Source: Clostridium sp. CAG:609
GTDB taxonomy: Bacteria > Bacillota_I > Bacilli_A > RF39 > UBA660
DNA length: 33,841 nt
NCBI GenBank assembly: GCA_000438075.1
Contig: FR903545.1
Coordinates: 1 to 33,841 of the forward strand
Direction of reading: 5' to 3'
Shown here: one piece after another, positions 23,397-32,063 of the stretch
Layout: each line of letters opens with the position of its first letter
Position numbering within the stretch: the first letter of the stretch is position 1
Program-made: the position numbers and the translations under genes
The notes under the pieces: generated by a model
The model's input: the letters and a program-made list of their open reading frames with translations, nothing else
The model's database searches: none
What the model was told of the DNA's origin: nothing

Positions 23397-23426
23397 ATAA
23401 TCATCTATTTAATGTTAGGTGGTTTT

Positions 23427-24038
23427 ATGATAAAAAGAATAATATTTGATATCGATGGTACTTTGATTACTGGCGTAAATTTTTCATTTTATGTAGCAAA
23501 TACACTTAAAAAATATGGCATTGAAGACATAGAAAAGACAAAACAATTTTTGTTAAATATTAAAGAGTATGAAAAAACATATAATAGCTATGATAGAAAT
23601 CTATACTTAAAATTTTTTGGCGATAAATTAGGATGTGAATTAGATAATCATTTTTTAGAAATATTCTTTCAGGAATTAAGAAAAGCAATTCCTGAAAATG
23701 CTGAAAAAATTAAATCAATGCTTGCAGCAATGAATGAATATGAACTAGTATTATTATCTAATTATTTTGAAGAATCACAAAGAAATAGATTAACTGCTAT
23801 GGGAATCAATGATTATTTTAGTGAATATTATGGTGAAAGTATTATAAAACCAAATGAATTAGCTTATAGACAGGCTCAAGGAATATACCAACCAAGTGAA
23901 TGTGTAATAGTTGGTGATGATAAAAGATTGGATATTGATGTTCCTAAATCACTAGGTTTTAAGACAATATATGTTAACGAAAATGGTGATATAAAAAGAG
24001 TTGAAGAGTTATCTCCAAGATTAATAAAAAAGTTGTAG
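23427..24038 (+). CDS. HAD-superfamily hydrolase (phosphatase-like)
   Basis: A 203-residue HAD hydrolase of the subclass with a helical cap inserted after motif I. Motif I is FDIDGTL (nucleophile D8, acid D10), motif II is LLSN, motif III is the Lys of IIKPNELAY, and motif IV is VGDDKRLDID. All catalytic positions are present, so it should be an active Mg-dependent phosphatase of unknown substrate. The cap (about residues 18-90) is charged and helical. The ATG at 23427 is preferred over one five codons upstream because AGGTGG lies directly before it. A single gene with its own promoter and palindromes, followed by a terminator. Confidence 0.88.
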   Translation: MIKRIIFDIDGTLITGVNFSFYVANTLKKYGIEDIEKTKQFLLNIKEYEKTYNSYDRNLYLKFFGDKLGCELDNHFLEIFFQELRKAIPENAEKIKSMLAAMNEYELVLLSNYFEESQRNRLTAMGINDYFSEYYGESIIKPNELAYRQAQGIYQPSECVIVGDDKRLDIDVPKSLGFKTIYVNENGDIKRVEELSPRLIKKL

Positions 24039-24068
24039 ATATCTACGACACTCGCACCATTAGATAAC

Positions 24069-24094
24069 AAAGCCTGCTTTAAGTAGACTTTTTT
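24069..24094 (+). terminator. Terminator after the HAD gene
   Basis: AAAGCCTGC pairs with GTAGACTTT (one mismatch, one G-U) across TTTAA, followed by TTTT. Confidence 0.5.
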
Positions 24095-24189
24095 ATTTAT
24101 TCTAGATCATTTTGTATTATAATAATTTAAAGAAATATATTATATTGATGTGCCTTCAGAAATTTATATGTTTAAGGAGGTGGTGGATT

Positions 24190-24279
24190 ATGATAACATA
24201 CATTTTAACAAAAATAAAAGACAAAATACTTGGTTATTACTTATTTAATATTAATAATAATATTGCTAATTATCATTAA
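24190..24279 (+). CDS. Tiny ORF with a strong ribosome binding site (29 residues)
   Basis: An ATG eight bases after an excellent AAGGAGG encodes a 29-residue peptide beginning MITYILTKIKDKILGYY and ending with Asn-rich ANYH. The first half would form a basic amphipathic helix, as in small membrane-active peptides. The same stretch can be read in other frames as a small membrane protein: VPSEIYMFKEVVDYDN then NTWLLLI, and, after a -1 shift, LVITYLILIIILLIIIKNH. So it may instead be a frameshifted TM-protein gene. No homologue is known to me. The region 24095-24391 holds nothing else I can identify. Confidence 0.35.
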   Translation: MITYILTKIKDKILGYYLFNINNNIANYH

Positions 24280-24391
24280 AAATCATCAATATTTAAAAAC
24301 TAATTTATAAATTTATCTTTTGCAAATTTCAATAAATTCATATTTAAAATACTATATTTATATGATAAAATTATATTAGGGATGTGAGAAA

Positions 24392-25835
24392 ATGGAATCT
24401 GCAAATATTGAAAAGATAATAGATTTATTAAGTGACTATATCAGAGAATATGAAGAAAAAGAAAAATATAATGAAATATTAATTACACAATCTCAGTTAT
24501 ATAAGGAATTACTATCTTTGATAGATAAAAATTATAAGATAGATACTTGATGATAATAAGTTATTTATTTCAGTTTTACTTAGTGCTATATACAATGATG
24601 ATAGTCTTACAAATAATTTTTATAATGCAATGCATGCTTTAAATAATGGTAATGAATTACCTTACCTTCAGTTTGTTGCTAAAATTAATTTTGATGCAAA
24701 AGAAATTAATAAGGCTATAAGTAATAATACTAGAGAGCTTGCTAATAGCAAGAAAATACTTAAAACTGCTAAAAAGTCTATTTTTTATTTAAAAAATAGA
24801 AGACCATTGTATGATTATGGTTTTATATTTTCAAATATTAAAAGAATTATTAATTACTATGCTACAAAAGGTAATTTAAGTGCTAAAGAAGAGATAATGT
24901 TATGTAATGATTTAGATTGTTATAATAGATTAATTATTTCAAAGCGTAATGAACAAAAAGAATATTCAGAAAAAATGCATAATGAAATACCAAATATATT
25001 AAATGGTGGATTTCAAATGTATGATGATATAGATATAAGTGTATCTAGAAAACAAAGACTTAATAAGTTAGTTGATGAAATTAAGTCATTTGAAAGTGAT
25101 ATACCAAATGAAGAATTAATTGAAATTATAAAATCTTATAAAGTTCATACTGATTTTGATAATGAATATAATTATATTGTAAATGAATTAATTAAGTATT
25201 ATTTATTTCAAGCAATAGATTATTATGAATTTTTATTAAGTGAAGGAACTTATAATGATAAATCATTAAGGAAAGAAAGTATAGATTTATATTATAAGGC
25301 TTTAGAAAGGTATATGATTCTTAATAAATATTATGATGAATTAAGTGCAATTAATATTAATGAAGAAGATTTTAGTGATGAAGCTTATGATGAAAATGTG
25401 GAAAATACTCAGACTAAACAACTTATATTTTCTCACCCATCAAGTAATCCAACTAAAGCAAGATTAATTTTTGATTTAAAAGACATGCCCGAGGAATATT
25501 ATCAAACTGTACTTGATTTAATTGATGGATTTTTGAAAAATGAAAGATACACTAAAAGGTTAAGTAATAATGGCAATCTTTTTCAAATGAGAGAGTTAAA
25601 AGATGATCAAGTTAGAATATTTTTAAAACATGTTAAAGATAATGTCTTTTGTGTTTTTGGAGTATTTGCTAAAAAGACTGATAATGATATAAAGATATAT
25701 AGAACTGTATGTAATAGATCTATTCCTGATGTTTCTACAGAGAAAAAATTAAATCAGGAAATAGCTTTAGGAAATGTTGCTGTGGAAGACTTAAGAGAAA
25801 TTGTTAGTACAAGAGGAAGAAAAAGTTCTCGTTAA
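24392..25835 (+). pseudogene. Frameshifted gene of unknown function with a RelE-like C-terminal region
   Basis: An ATG at 24392 (weak GGGATGTGAG upstream) opens a helical, acidic reading frame (ESANIEKIIDLLSDYIREYE) that hits TGA at 24548. One base earlier another frame continues directly as LDDNKLFISVLLSAIYNDD and runs to a TAA at 25833-25835. A +1 shift near 24545 joins both into one protein of about 480 residues. The internal ATG at 24630 has no ribosome binding site, so the open 401-residue piece is not a gene on its own. The body is helical and Asn/Lys-rich. The last 140 residues (NLFQMRELKDDQVRIFLKHV, VFCVFGVFAKKT) resemble the strands of RelE/ParE toxins, a weak similarity. Decayed gene or assembly error. 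Confidence 0.6.
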
Positions 25836-25862
25836 AAAAGGAAGTTGTTTTGGCTTCCTTTT
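25836..25862. terminator. Bidirectional terminator between convergent genes
   Basis: AAAAGGAAG pairs with CTTCCTTTT across TTGTTTTGG, with A/T runs on both sides; it overlaps the end of the minus-strand gene. Confidence 0.75.
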
Positions 25863-26859
25863 AATTTTTGTATAATTCTTTAACTTTCATTTTATTTTCA
25901 TTTGTGTAACCAACTAATGCATTCGGAACTTTATTAATTATGTCTTGATATAATTCATCAAAAGATGCTTTGTTTTTCTTACCCATTGATGTAAATGTCG
26001 CAACAATATTACTCTTTTTATCACTAGTTATAACATAGATACTTTCACTAAAAGTTATTCCATTATTTTTTTGTTTTACAGGATAAATCCATACAATATC
26101 ATTTAAATCAATTAATTTTAAACCACTATTTGTTGCAATAAGATAATTATCTGTTAAAAATACACCACTTGTTTTATTATAAATTGCTTTACCACTTTCA
26201 AATTCATCTTTAATTTTATCAATTATATTACCATAATCTTTCATTGTTTTTTTGTAGTTATTTTTTCTAACAAAATAGATAACTATCATTATTAAACCAA
26301 TACTTGAGAAAATCCCAAAAATTATTAAATAAGTTACTGCTTCAGTATTATTATCATATGAAGTATCTAAGTAATTTAATCCCACTGCTTTTTTTAATTC
26401 TGTTATTGTGATTTTATCACTTTCTTCTTCCCCATCATTTATGTATTCATAAAGAGCATCAAATGCTTCATCATCTATATTTTCTACTTTACCTTTGATT
26501 GTTACTGCATCAGGTTCATCCATTTCTTCATTACTCATTGTATAATCTTGAATACTTTTTAATTTATTTAATACATCTGGTGTCAACATAACTACATATG
26601 GATGAGTATTTTCATCATATGCTAAATAATAATATCTTTTTTCATTATCTACTGATTCAATCGCAAATTCAGTTTCCAACAATTTAACATATAATTTTGC
26701 ATAAGTCTCTTCATCCAAGGAAGTAGACATACTTACAAATTCTGTATTTTTCTCTGAATCATACATTATTAAACCAAGGCATATAAAGAATACAAATAAA
26801 ATTATACCCCAGATTAATAAACCTTTCTTAACACTTATTTTTTTGTAAAAATCATTCAT
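25861..26859 (-). CDS. Two-TM membrane protein of unknown function
   Basis: 332 residues. TM1 is at about 14-33 (KGLLIWGIILFVFFICLGLI). An acidic exterior domain (about 35-170, with YYYLAYDENTHPYVVMLTP) follows, then TM2 at about 176-198 (LIIFGIFSSIGLIMIVIYFV). The cytoplasmic C-terminal domain of about 130 residues (GVFLTDNYLIATNSGLKLID, DIVWIYPVKQK, IYVITSDKKS) has the strand pattern of a PH-like fold. Such proteins occur in Firmicutes without assigned function. It follows the histidine kinase gene but has its own promoter (26884-26911). It could sense or respond to envelope conditions with the two-component system (inference). Function unknown. Confidence 0.7.
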   Translation of the reverse strand: MNDFYKKISVKKGLLIWGIILFVFFICLGLIMYDSEKNTEFVSMSTSLDEETYAKLYVKLLETEFAIESVDNEKRYYYLAYDENTHPYVVMLTPDVLNKLKSIQDYTMSNEEMDEPDAVTIKGKVENIDDEAFDALYEYINDGEEESDKITITELKKAVGLNYLDTSYDNNTEAVTYLIIFGIFSSIGLIMIVIYFVRKNNYKKTMKDYGNIIDKIKDEFESGKAIYNKTSGVFLTDNYLIATNSGLKLIDLNDIVWIYPVKQKNNGITFSESIYVITSDKKSNIVATFTSMGKKNKASFDELYQDIINKVPNALVGYTNENKMKVKELYKN

Positions 26860-26883
26860 ATAAACACCAACTTTCTTACAATA

Positions 26884-26911
26884 ATTATACCATTTATTTA
26901 TAATATTTCAA
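26884..26911 (-). promoter_or_regulatory. Promoter of the two-TM protein
   Basis: Minus strand TTGAAA (26906-26911), 16-base spacer, TATAAT (26884-26889), about 25 bases from the start; the -35 overlaps the end of the upstream gene. Confidence 0.6.
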
Positions 26912-28066
26912 TATAAATATAGTTTTATTATTTTTGCATTCAACACGAATGGTTCCTTTATCTTTTTCAATAATTTCTTTAGCAAGACTTAAACCAATTC
27001 CAAAGTTATTATCATTATTATTTTTTTTATAAAATCTTTTAAAGATATTTTCCTTATCTTCGTAAGTAATTGTTCCATCATTAATTATTTTAATTTCATT
27101 ATATACTTTTTTATCTTCATAAATAATATAAACATTCTTTTCATCTTTTGCATATTCAATTGCATTTTTAACAATGTTAGTTATTGCTTCACATTCCCAT
27201 TTATAATCTCCGATGAATGATACATCACTTTTTCCTTTTGTGTGAATTGATACTCCATTTAGTTCTCGCAAGATATCAACATTTTTTAACACATCCATAA
27301 TTAGATTCTTTACTATTATTTTATTTTTTTCAAAAACTACGACATTGGCATCAAACCTTGATAATTTAAGTAATGCTATAATTAAAAAATTAATATTTTC
27401 TATTTGACTTCTTATATCTTTTAGGTATTCTATTCTTTTTACTTCATCAACATCCTCGATAATAAGGGTATCAATCATTAACATTATTGCTGTTAATGGA
27501 GTCTTTAATTGATGAGATATATTTGCTAAATTATCCTTTATTTTAATTCTTTCATCATATTCATGTTCATATATTTTCTTTAGACTTATTGTTGTTGTGT
27601 ATATTTCATTTTTTAAAATTGATAAGTCTCCTTCAGTGTTATCTAATATTTCTAAGTCATATATTCCTTCGTTTATTCTTTTTAAATAGTTAGTTAAATT
27701 ATTTATTTCATCATCTTGTTTTTTCTTTTTGTTATAAGAAACAACAAATAAAATAATTCCAAATAATACAAATATTGTAGTGTTTATTATTAGATTTTTG
27801 TTAAATGTTTTTTTTACGCTTTTTAAATAACTTATATCACTATCTACGAAACCATATTTTTTTAAAACATTATTATTTGTAATTTTTTCACTATTTAATA
27901 AATCAATAATTTCTTTTTCATCAACTTCGGGGTATTTTTCTGTTATTATATCAACCATGGAACCTACGAAATTATTAATATTTTTTGCATAATAACAATA
28001 GTTAATATAACTAGCAAATATTATTAAAACTAAAGTGCTTATAAAGCATAACCAAAATTTTTTCAT
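26894..28066 (-). CDS. Sensor histidine kinase
   Basis: 390 residues. TM1 at about 4-25, an outside loop of about 65 residues, TM2 at about 93-115, then a short linker, dimerisation and phosphoacceptor domain with ISHQLKTPLTAI (H185), and ATPase domain: N box AITNIVKNAIEYAK, F box IFKRFYKKNN, G2 box GIGLSLAKEIIEKDKG. All boxes are complete; expected to autophosphorylate and pass phosphate to the adjacent regulator. The ATG overlaps the TGA of the regulator gene (ATGA), so translation is coupled. The loop is longer than that of BceS-like antibiotic sensors, so it may bind its own signal. Ligand unknown; candidates are products of the nearby secreted-peptide locus (inference). Confidence 0.93.
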   Translation of the reverse strand: MKKFWLCFISTLVLIIFASYINYCYYAKNINNFVGSMVDIITEKYPEVDEKEIIDLLNSEKITNNNVLKKYGFVDSDISYLKSVKKTFNKNLIINTTIFVLFGIILFVVSYNKKKKQDDEINNLTNYLKRINEGIYDLEILDNTEGDLSILKNEIYTTTISLKKIYEHEYDERIKIKDNLANISHQLKTPLTAIMLMIDTLIIEDVDEVKRIEYLKDIRSQIENINFLIIALLKLSRFDANVVVFEKNKIIVKNLIMDVLKNVDILRELNGVSIHTKGKSDVSFIGDYKWECEAITNIVKNAIEYAKDEKNVYIIYEDKKVYNEIKIINDGTITYEDKENIFKRFYKKNNNDNNFGIGLSLAKEIIEKDKGTIRVECKNNKTIFILKYYK

Positions 28067-28704
28067 AAATCAATCCTATAACCTATTCCTTTTATTGTTT
28101 TTATTAAATCATCATTTTTAAGTTTTTCTCTGATTCTTTTTATGTATACACTTAGGGTATTATCATTTACAAACTTACCTGATGCATCCCAGATTTTATC
28201 TATAATCATTTCTCTGGTTACTAGACATCCACTATTTTCAAGCATCAAAAATAATATCTTTAATTCAAGTCCAGTTAATACTACTTCTAAGTTATCAACA
28301 TATATTTTATAAGCATCCATATCAAATTTAATATTTTCAAATTCTTTAATAGTGTTCTTTTTATTTCTTTTTATAATGTTATTTATTCTTGATAATAATT
28401 CCATTGATCTAAATGGTTTAATAATGTAGTCTTGAACTCCAAGGTCTATTGCTTTTACAACATCTTTTTCCTCATCTTTAGCACTTAAAACTAATGCAGG
28501 AATACTAACATAATTTTTAAAGAAATCTAAACCATTTCCATCTGGTAACATTACATCTAATATTATTAAATCATATTTACTAGTAATACTTTCTTTTGCT
28601 TCTTTAATAGTGGTTGCTACATCAACAATAAATTCGTGACTTTCTAGTAAATACTTTAGAGCTTTTATAATCATTTCATTATCTTCGATTAATAGTATTT
28701 TCAT
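28063..28704 (-). CDS. OmpR-family response regulator
   Basis: 213 residues. The receiver domain (1-115) has acidic pocket IEDNE (E7-D8), phosphoacceptor D50 in LIILDVMLPDGNG, S74 in LSAKD and K96 in IIKPF. The C-terminal winged helix (about 120-213) has ELKILFLMLENSGCLVTREM and a recognition helix in SVYIKRIREKLK, ending IKTIKGIGYRIDL. Complete and typical. GGAGGAAAAG precedes the ATG, 18 bases after the XRE-TM gene, so the three genes form an operon: XRE-TM, regulator, kinase. Targets are unknown; the nearby operon at 29841-33522 is the obvious candidate. Confidence 0.95.
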   Translation of the reverse strand: MKILLIEDNEMIIKALKYLLESHEFIVDVATTIKEAKESITSKYDLIILDVMLPDGNGLDFFKNYVSIPALVLSAKDEEKDVVKAIDLGVQDYIIKPFRSMELLSRINNIIKRNKKNTIKEFENIKFDMDAYKIYVDNLEVVLTGLELKILFLMLENSGCLVTREMIIDKIWDASGKFVNDNTLSVYIKRIREKLKNDDLIKTIKGIGYRIDL

Positions 28705-28722
28705 CTTTTCCTCCGAATTATT

Positions 28723-29781
28723 TTATTTATCAAATAACCAATTTAGTTCATCCATTATAATTTTATTGTATTCTTCATAATTATCACAAGTACCTGTGTT
28801 GCATTTTAACTTTTTATTAATAAAGTCATATTCATAATCCATTGTTTTTTCATTATACTCAAAAGATTTACCAGTTATTTTATTAAATGTAACATTATAT
28901 TGTAAGAATAAGTTATCTTTTTTAAAGTAAAATATGTCAATTAATGGATAATATATAAAACTTCCATCTTTTGTTTCTTTTACATAATAGTCATCTTCAT
29001 ACTTATATCCATCTTTAGTTAATCTTTCTATCATACAATCTTTATCTTCAGTTTCATCCCAATCTATATCTTCGAGAGCTCCGGATGGATTTTTAAAATA
29101 AAACATTTTTGAGTCTCTGAATAATAATTTAAAATTTAGTTTGTAACTATTTACTACTTTATTATCACTTTTATTTATTAAATCTATATAGACATTATTT
29201 TGGTCAAAGTGTTTACCAAAATATTCTCCGTAACCACTCTTTTCATTTAACACAAGAGTTTCATTTGCATTAAAGTCTGCCATATATCTATAGTCATTAT
29301 CTTTTTTATAGTATAATTTTATTTTATAATTTTTAATATCATCTTCATTTTTTAAAGTAATTTTACCAAACTGCAAATAATAATTAACATTTGATTTTAT
29401 GAACACTCCGTTAGTCATTTTAATTACATTATTTTCCATGATACTAACTTTATATACTTCAAATTTATTTTTATATTTTACTAACATAAACATAAATACA
29501 CTAATAATTATAATGATACCAAGTATTATAAACATTACTTTATTTGTTTTTCTTCTTTTATCTTCGATAGAATAATTCCATAAGGCTTTTTCAAATATAC
29601 CGAGTTTTAAATCTAATTCTTTACATAAATTTTTTATTAAATCATAATCAGGTACACTGGTATTATTTTCCCACTTACTTATGGTTTGTCTACTTACATG
29701 TAATTTATCAGCTAAAGCACTTTGACTTAAGTTTTTATCTTTTCTTGCTTTTGATATCATTTTGCCTAAGTTGTTATTCAT
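28723..29781 (-). CDS. XRE-type HTH protein with a single TM segment and outside domain
   Basis: 352 residues. An N-terminal XRE helix-turn-helix is at about 5-60 (LSQSALADKLHVSRQTISKW). A basic linker, one TM segment at about 81-101 and an exterior domain of about 250 residues follow (two Cys, CNTGTC, near the end). The architecture suits a membrane-bound transcription regulator that senses outside signals directly. First gene of the operon with the two-component pair. Its promoter has TTTCAA-17-TATAAT, and a near-perfect inverted repeat (29783-29811) covers the -10 and the ribosome binding site, which suggests self-repression. The exterior domain is not recognised; regulator function is inferred. 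Confidence 0.8.
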   Translation of the reverse strand: MNNNLGKMISKARKDKNLSQSALADKLHVSRQTISKWENNTSVPDYDLIKNLCKELDLKLGIFEKALWNYSIEDKRRKTNKVMFIILGIIIIISVFMFMLVKYKNKFEVYKVSIMENNVIKMTNGVFIKSNVNYYLQFGKITLKNEDDIKNYKIKLYYKKDNDYRYMADFNANETLVLNEKSGYGEYFGKHFDQNNVYIDLINKSDNKVVNSYKLNFKLLFRDSKMFYFKNPSGALEDIDWDETEDKDCMIERLTKDGYKYEDDYYVKETKDGSFIYYPLIDIFYFKKDNLFLQYNVTFNKITGKSFEYNEKTMDYEYDFINKKLKCNTGTCDNYEEYNKIIMDELNWLFDK

Positions 29782-29782
29782 G

Positions 29783-29811
29783 ATAATACCTCTTTCTTTA
29801 AAGAGTATTAT
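29783..29811. promoter_or_regulatory. Inverted repeat over -10 and ribosome binding site of the XRE-TM gene
   Basis: Arms ATAATACCTCTTT (29783-29795) and AAAGAGTATTAT (29800-29811), one bulged base. It could be an operator for the XRE protein or an RNA hairpin hiding AAAGAGG. Confidence 0.5.
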
Positions 29812-29835
29812 AACCTATTTTTTAATAAATTGAAA
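29807..29835 (-). promoter_or_regulatory. Promoter of the XRE-TM/two-component operon
   Basis: Minus strand TTTCAA (29830-29835), 17-base spacer, TATAAT (29807-29812). The -35 is poor, consistent with activation. Confidence 0.5.
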
Positions 29836-29840
29836 GTACC

Positions 29841-30746
29841 TTAAAAATATATCTTTGGATAGTTTAATTTTTCTATTTGTTTAAATAAGTTTTCTGTGTC
29901 TAAAATATAATTGTAATTTTCATATTTACTTATTTTTGAATATACCCTTTTGTTTTTCTTCATTTTAAAAGTAATTTCTATTTCTTCTGAATCTATTTTT
30001 TTCTTCAATTTATTAACAATATTATCATTTTCGTAAAAATAATTATTTGAAACAAATTTACAAAAATTTATAAGATCTTCTGAAATACTTTTTATTATAA
30101 TATTTTCATTATTGTTATAAAAACTAATATCATTATTTATAACACTATTTTTTATTTCATTTTTTGTTAACTTTTTTTCTACATTATTATATATTTTTTC
30201 AACTAAATTATCTACCACATTATTTATTTTCAAATAATTTAAATAATCATTGTATAGGTTTTGGAAACCTTTTCTTGTAATAACATTCTTTTTGGTATAA
30301 TATGTATACAAATCACCATCTTCAGTATAATATTTTCCATTTGCTTGTTTAACAAATATATTTTCTCTTTCACCTATTGTTATAAAGTTATAATCACTTA
30401 TTAATAGACCTAATTGTTCAAATGCTTCTTCTAAATTTTCATTTTTGGTTTCTTTCTTTACATAATTCAAAATTGGTATCATGTCTGATTTTGCAAAATC
30501 ATATATTAATTCTTCTTTTGAATCTTTTTCTTTGTCTGTTAATGATTGATTTATTCTTAGCGTTGAATAAAATAAGCTTAGTTCTTTATTATATGAAAGA
30601 GTCATTATTATACTTGCTCTTGTAAAATCATTTCTTTCTTCATATTTTGTTTTTTCATTTTGATATATACTCATTCCTATTATAGTTAATATAATTCCTA
30701 AAGCTATAAAAAGAGTTAAAGTTATTCTACTATTAGTTTTTTTCAT
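29841..30746 (-). CDS. Membrane-anchored hypothetical protein at the end of the secreted-protein/ABC operon
   Basis: 301 residues with an N-terminal anchor (about 9-29, TLTLFIALGIILTIIGMSI) and an extracytoplasmic, charged, mainly helical body rich in Asn, Lys and Glu. No enzyme motif. The ATG overlaps the ATPase gene by 14 bases with GGGGGACTT upstream, so it is translated with the transporter. Last gene of the 33522-29841 operon. By position it could be an immunity protein or a partner of the transporter or secreted protein (inference). I do not recognise the family. Confidence 0.65.
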   Translation of the reverse strand: MKKTNSRITLTLFIALGIILTIIGMSIYQNEKTKYEERNDFTRASIIMTLSYNKELSLFYSTLRINQSLTDKEKDSKEELIYDFAKSDMIPILNYVKKETKNENLEEAFEQLGLLISDYNFITIGERENIFVKQANGKYYTEDGDLYTYYTKKNVITRKGFQNLYNDYLNYLKINNVVDNLVEKIYNNVEKKLTKNEIKNSVINNDISFYNNNENIIIKSISEDLINFCKFVSNNYFYENDNIVNKLKKKIDSEEIEITFKMKKNKRVYSKISKYENYNYILDTENLFKQIEKLNYPKIYF

Positions 30747-31356
30747 ACTTACTTAAAGTCCCCCCATCCATTTCATATACACTATCACATAAATCATCAA
30801 TATCTTCTTGATAATGACTTGTTATGATTATTGTTGTTCCTTTTTGTTTCATTTTTTTTAATTCATTTCTAAAATACAACACACTGGACTTGTCTAATCC
30901 ATTGAAAGGTTCGTCTAGGACTATAACTTTTGGATTTTCCATTATTGCTTGTGCTATTTTTAATTTTTGTTTCATTCCTGTTGAATATTTTTGATATTTT
31001 ATTTTATTAAATGGATCTAATCCAACATAATTCATTACATTATATATATCATTCTTGGTAATAATATTTTTTATTAAAGATATATTATATAAATTTTGAA
31101 ATCCAGTTTTATTTTCCATAAATCCAGTATCTATTAAAAAACCAAAGTCATTCTGAATTTTTAGATTTTGCAATATTTCAACACTTCCACTAGTTGGAAT
31201 ATATAACCCTGCTATAATTTTTAGTAATACTGTTTTGCCACTACCATTCCTTCCAATTATTCCTGTTATGGTACCTTTTTCTATATTTAAATTTACATCG
31301 TTTAGTACCACTTTTTCGTCAAATTTCTTTGTTAAATTTTTCACCTTAATTATCAT
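30733..31356 (-). CDS. ABC transporter ATP-binding protein
   Basis: 207 residues, a complete but compact ABC ATPase: Walker A GRNGSGKT (35-42), Q-loop region QNDFGFLID, signature YSTGMKQKLKI, Walker B VIVLDEPFNGLD, H loop TSHYQED. The STGMKQK signature is typical of ABC-2 type exporters such as bacteriocin and antibiotic efflux pumps. The start overlaps the permease stop (TAATG) with GGGAGAG upstream. It energises the two adjacent permeases. Substrate unknown; the secreted protein itself leaves by a Sec signal, so the pump more likely handles a different molecule or gives immunity (inference). Confidence 0.93.
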   Translation of the reverse strand: MIIKVKNLTKKFDEKVVLNDVNLNIEKGTITGIIGRNGSGKTVLLKIIAGLYIPTSGSVEILQNLKIQNDFGFLIDTGFMENKTGFQNLYNISLIKNIITKNDIYNVMNYVGLDPFNKIKYQKYSTGMKQKLKIAQAIMENPKVIVLDEPFNGLDKSSVLYFRNELKKMKQKGTTIIITSHYQEDIDDLCDSVYEMDGGTLSKYEKN

Positions 31357-32063
31357 TAGATATCTCTCCCTTCAAAATTTATTTTTAATTTTCTAAATAA
31401 ATATAAAATAAACAATATTAAGAATACTATTATCAAACTAGAATTTTTTAATTTTGCTATACTTTCTATGTATGTTGCTCTTATAATAAATTCAAATAAT
31501 ACATAGCATAGAATCGCTCCGAATATTGAATAAATGTAGTTATCTGTTTTTAAGTAAAAATCTAAATATAAATTAGGATATATAATAGTTAAGAGAATTT
31601 TGTAAATTATTAAAATTATAATATTTATATTTATGCTATTTACTATTTTACTTTGAAAACATAGAACTATAAACAAACCAACATATAACAATAATATAAA
31701 TAAAGAATATAATGCATTAACTTTTATTATATACTTTAACCATTTTTCTCTTTTAATTCTTGTCAATGCTACTGAAGAATATGTTAAAAAGAAAAAATCA
31801 ACAAATGAAACTACCAGATAAGATAATATGCATAAATATAATGAATCTAATACTATACAACCAAACAACCCCATATCAAAAAATGACAGTGGTAATACAA
31901 ATACATTTACCAAATAAGAATTATCAGTTATATTTTTAACGTTCATATATAATGTTTTATCATTAATAATTGGTCTATATATTAAAAACATCATTAGAAA
32001 CATTACCAAAATCCAAAATACAAATTTTTTGTTAAATAAAAATTCTATTAGTATCTTTTTCAT
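31356..32063 (-). CDS. ABC-2 type permease-like membrane protein (second)
   Basis: 235 residues with about six hydrophobic segments (e.g. FVFWILVMFLMMFLIY near the N terminus, YVGLFIVLCF in the middle, IIVFLILFILYLFR at the end). No soluble domain. The ATG at 32063 is chosen over one 17 codons upstream: AGGA lies nine bases before it, it begins with a usual MKK, and it overlaps the TGA of the upstream permease (ATGA). Pairs with the ATPase at 30733 and permease at 32060. Sequence too diverged for a named family. Confidence 0.75.
   Translation of the reverse strand: MKKILIEFLFNKKFVFWILVMFLMMFLIYRPIINDKTLYMNVKNITDNSYLVNVFVLPLSFFDMGLFGCIVLDSLYLCILSYLVVSFVDFFFLTYSSVALTRIKREKWLKYIIKVNALYSLFILLLYVGLFIVLCFQSKIVNSININIIILIIYKILLTIIYPNLYLDFYLKTDNYIYSIFGAILCYVLFEFIIRATYIESIAKLKNSSLIIVFLILFILYLFRKLKINFEGRDI

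Noticed and set aside
24540..24552. Programmed +1 frameshift of the prfB type
   Set aside because: The P-site codon is ACT before TGA and the slipped pairing would be poor; no upstream SD-like stimulator. Mutation or sequence error is simpler.
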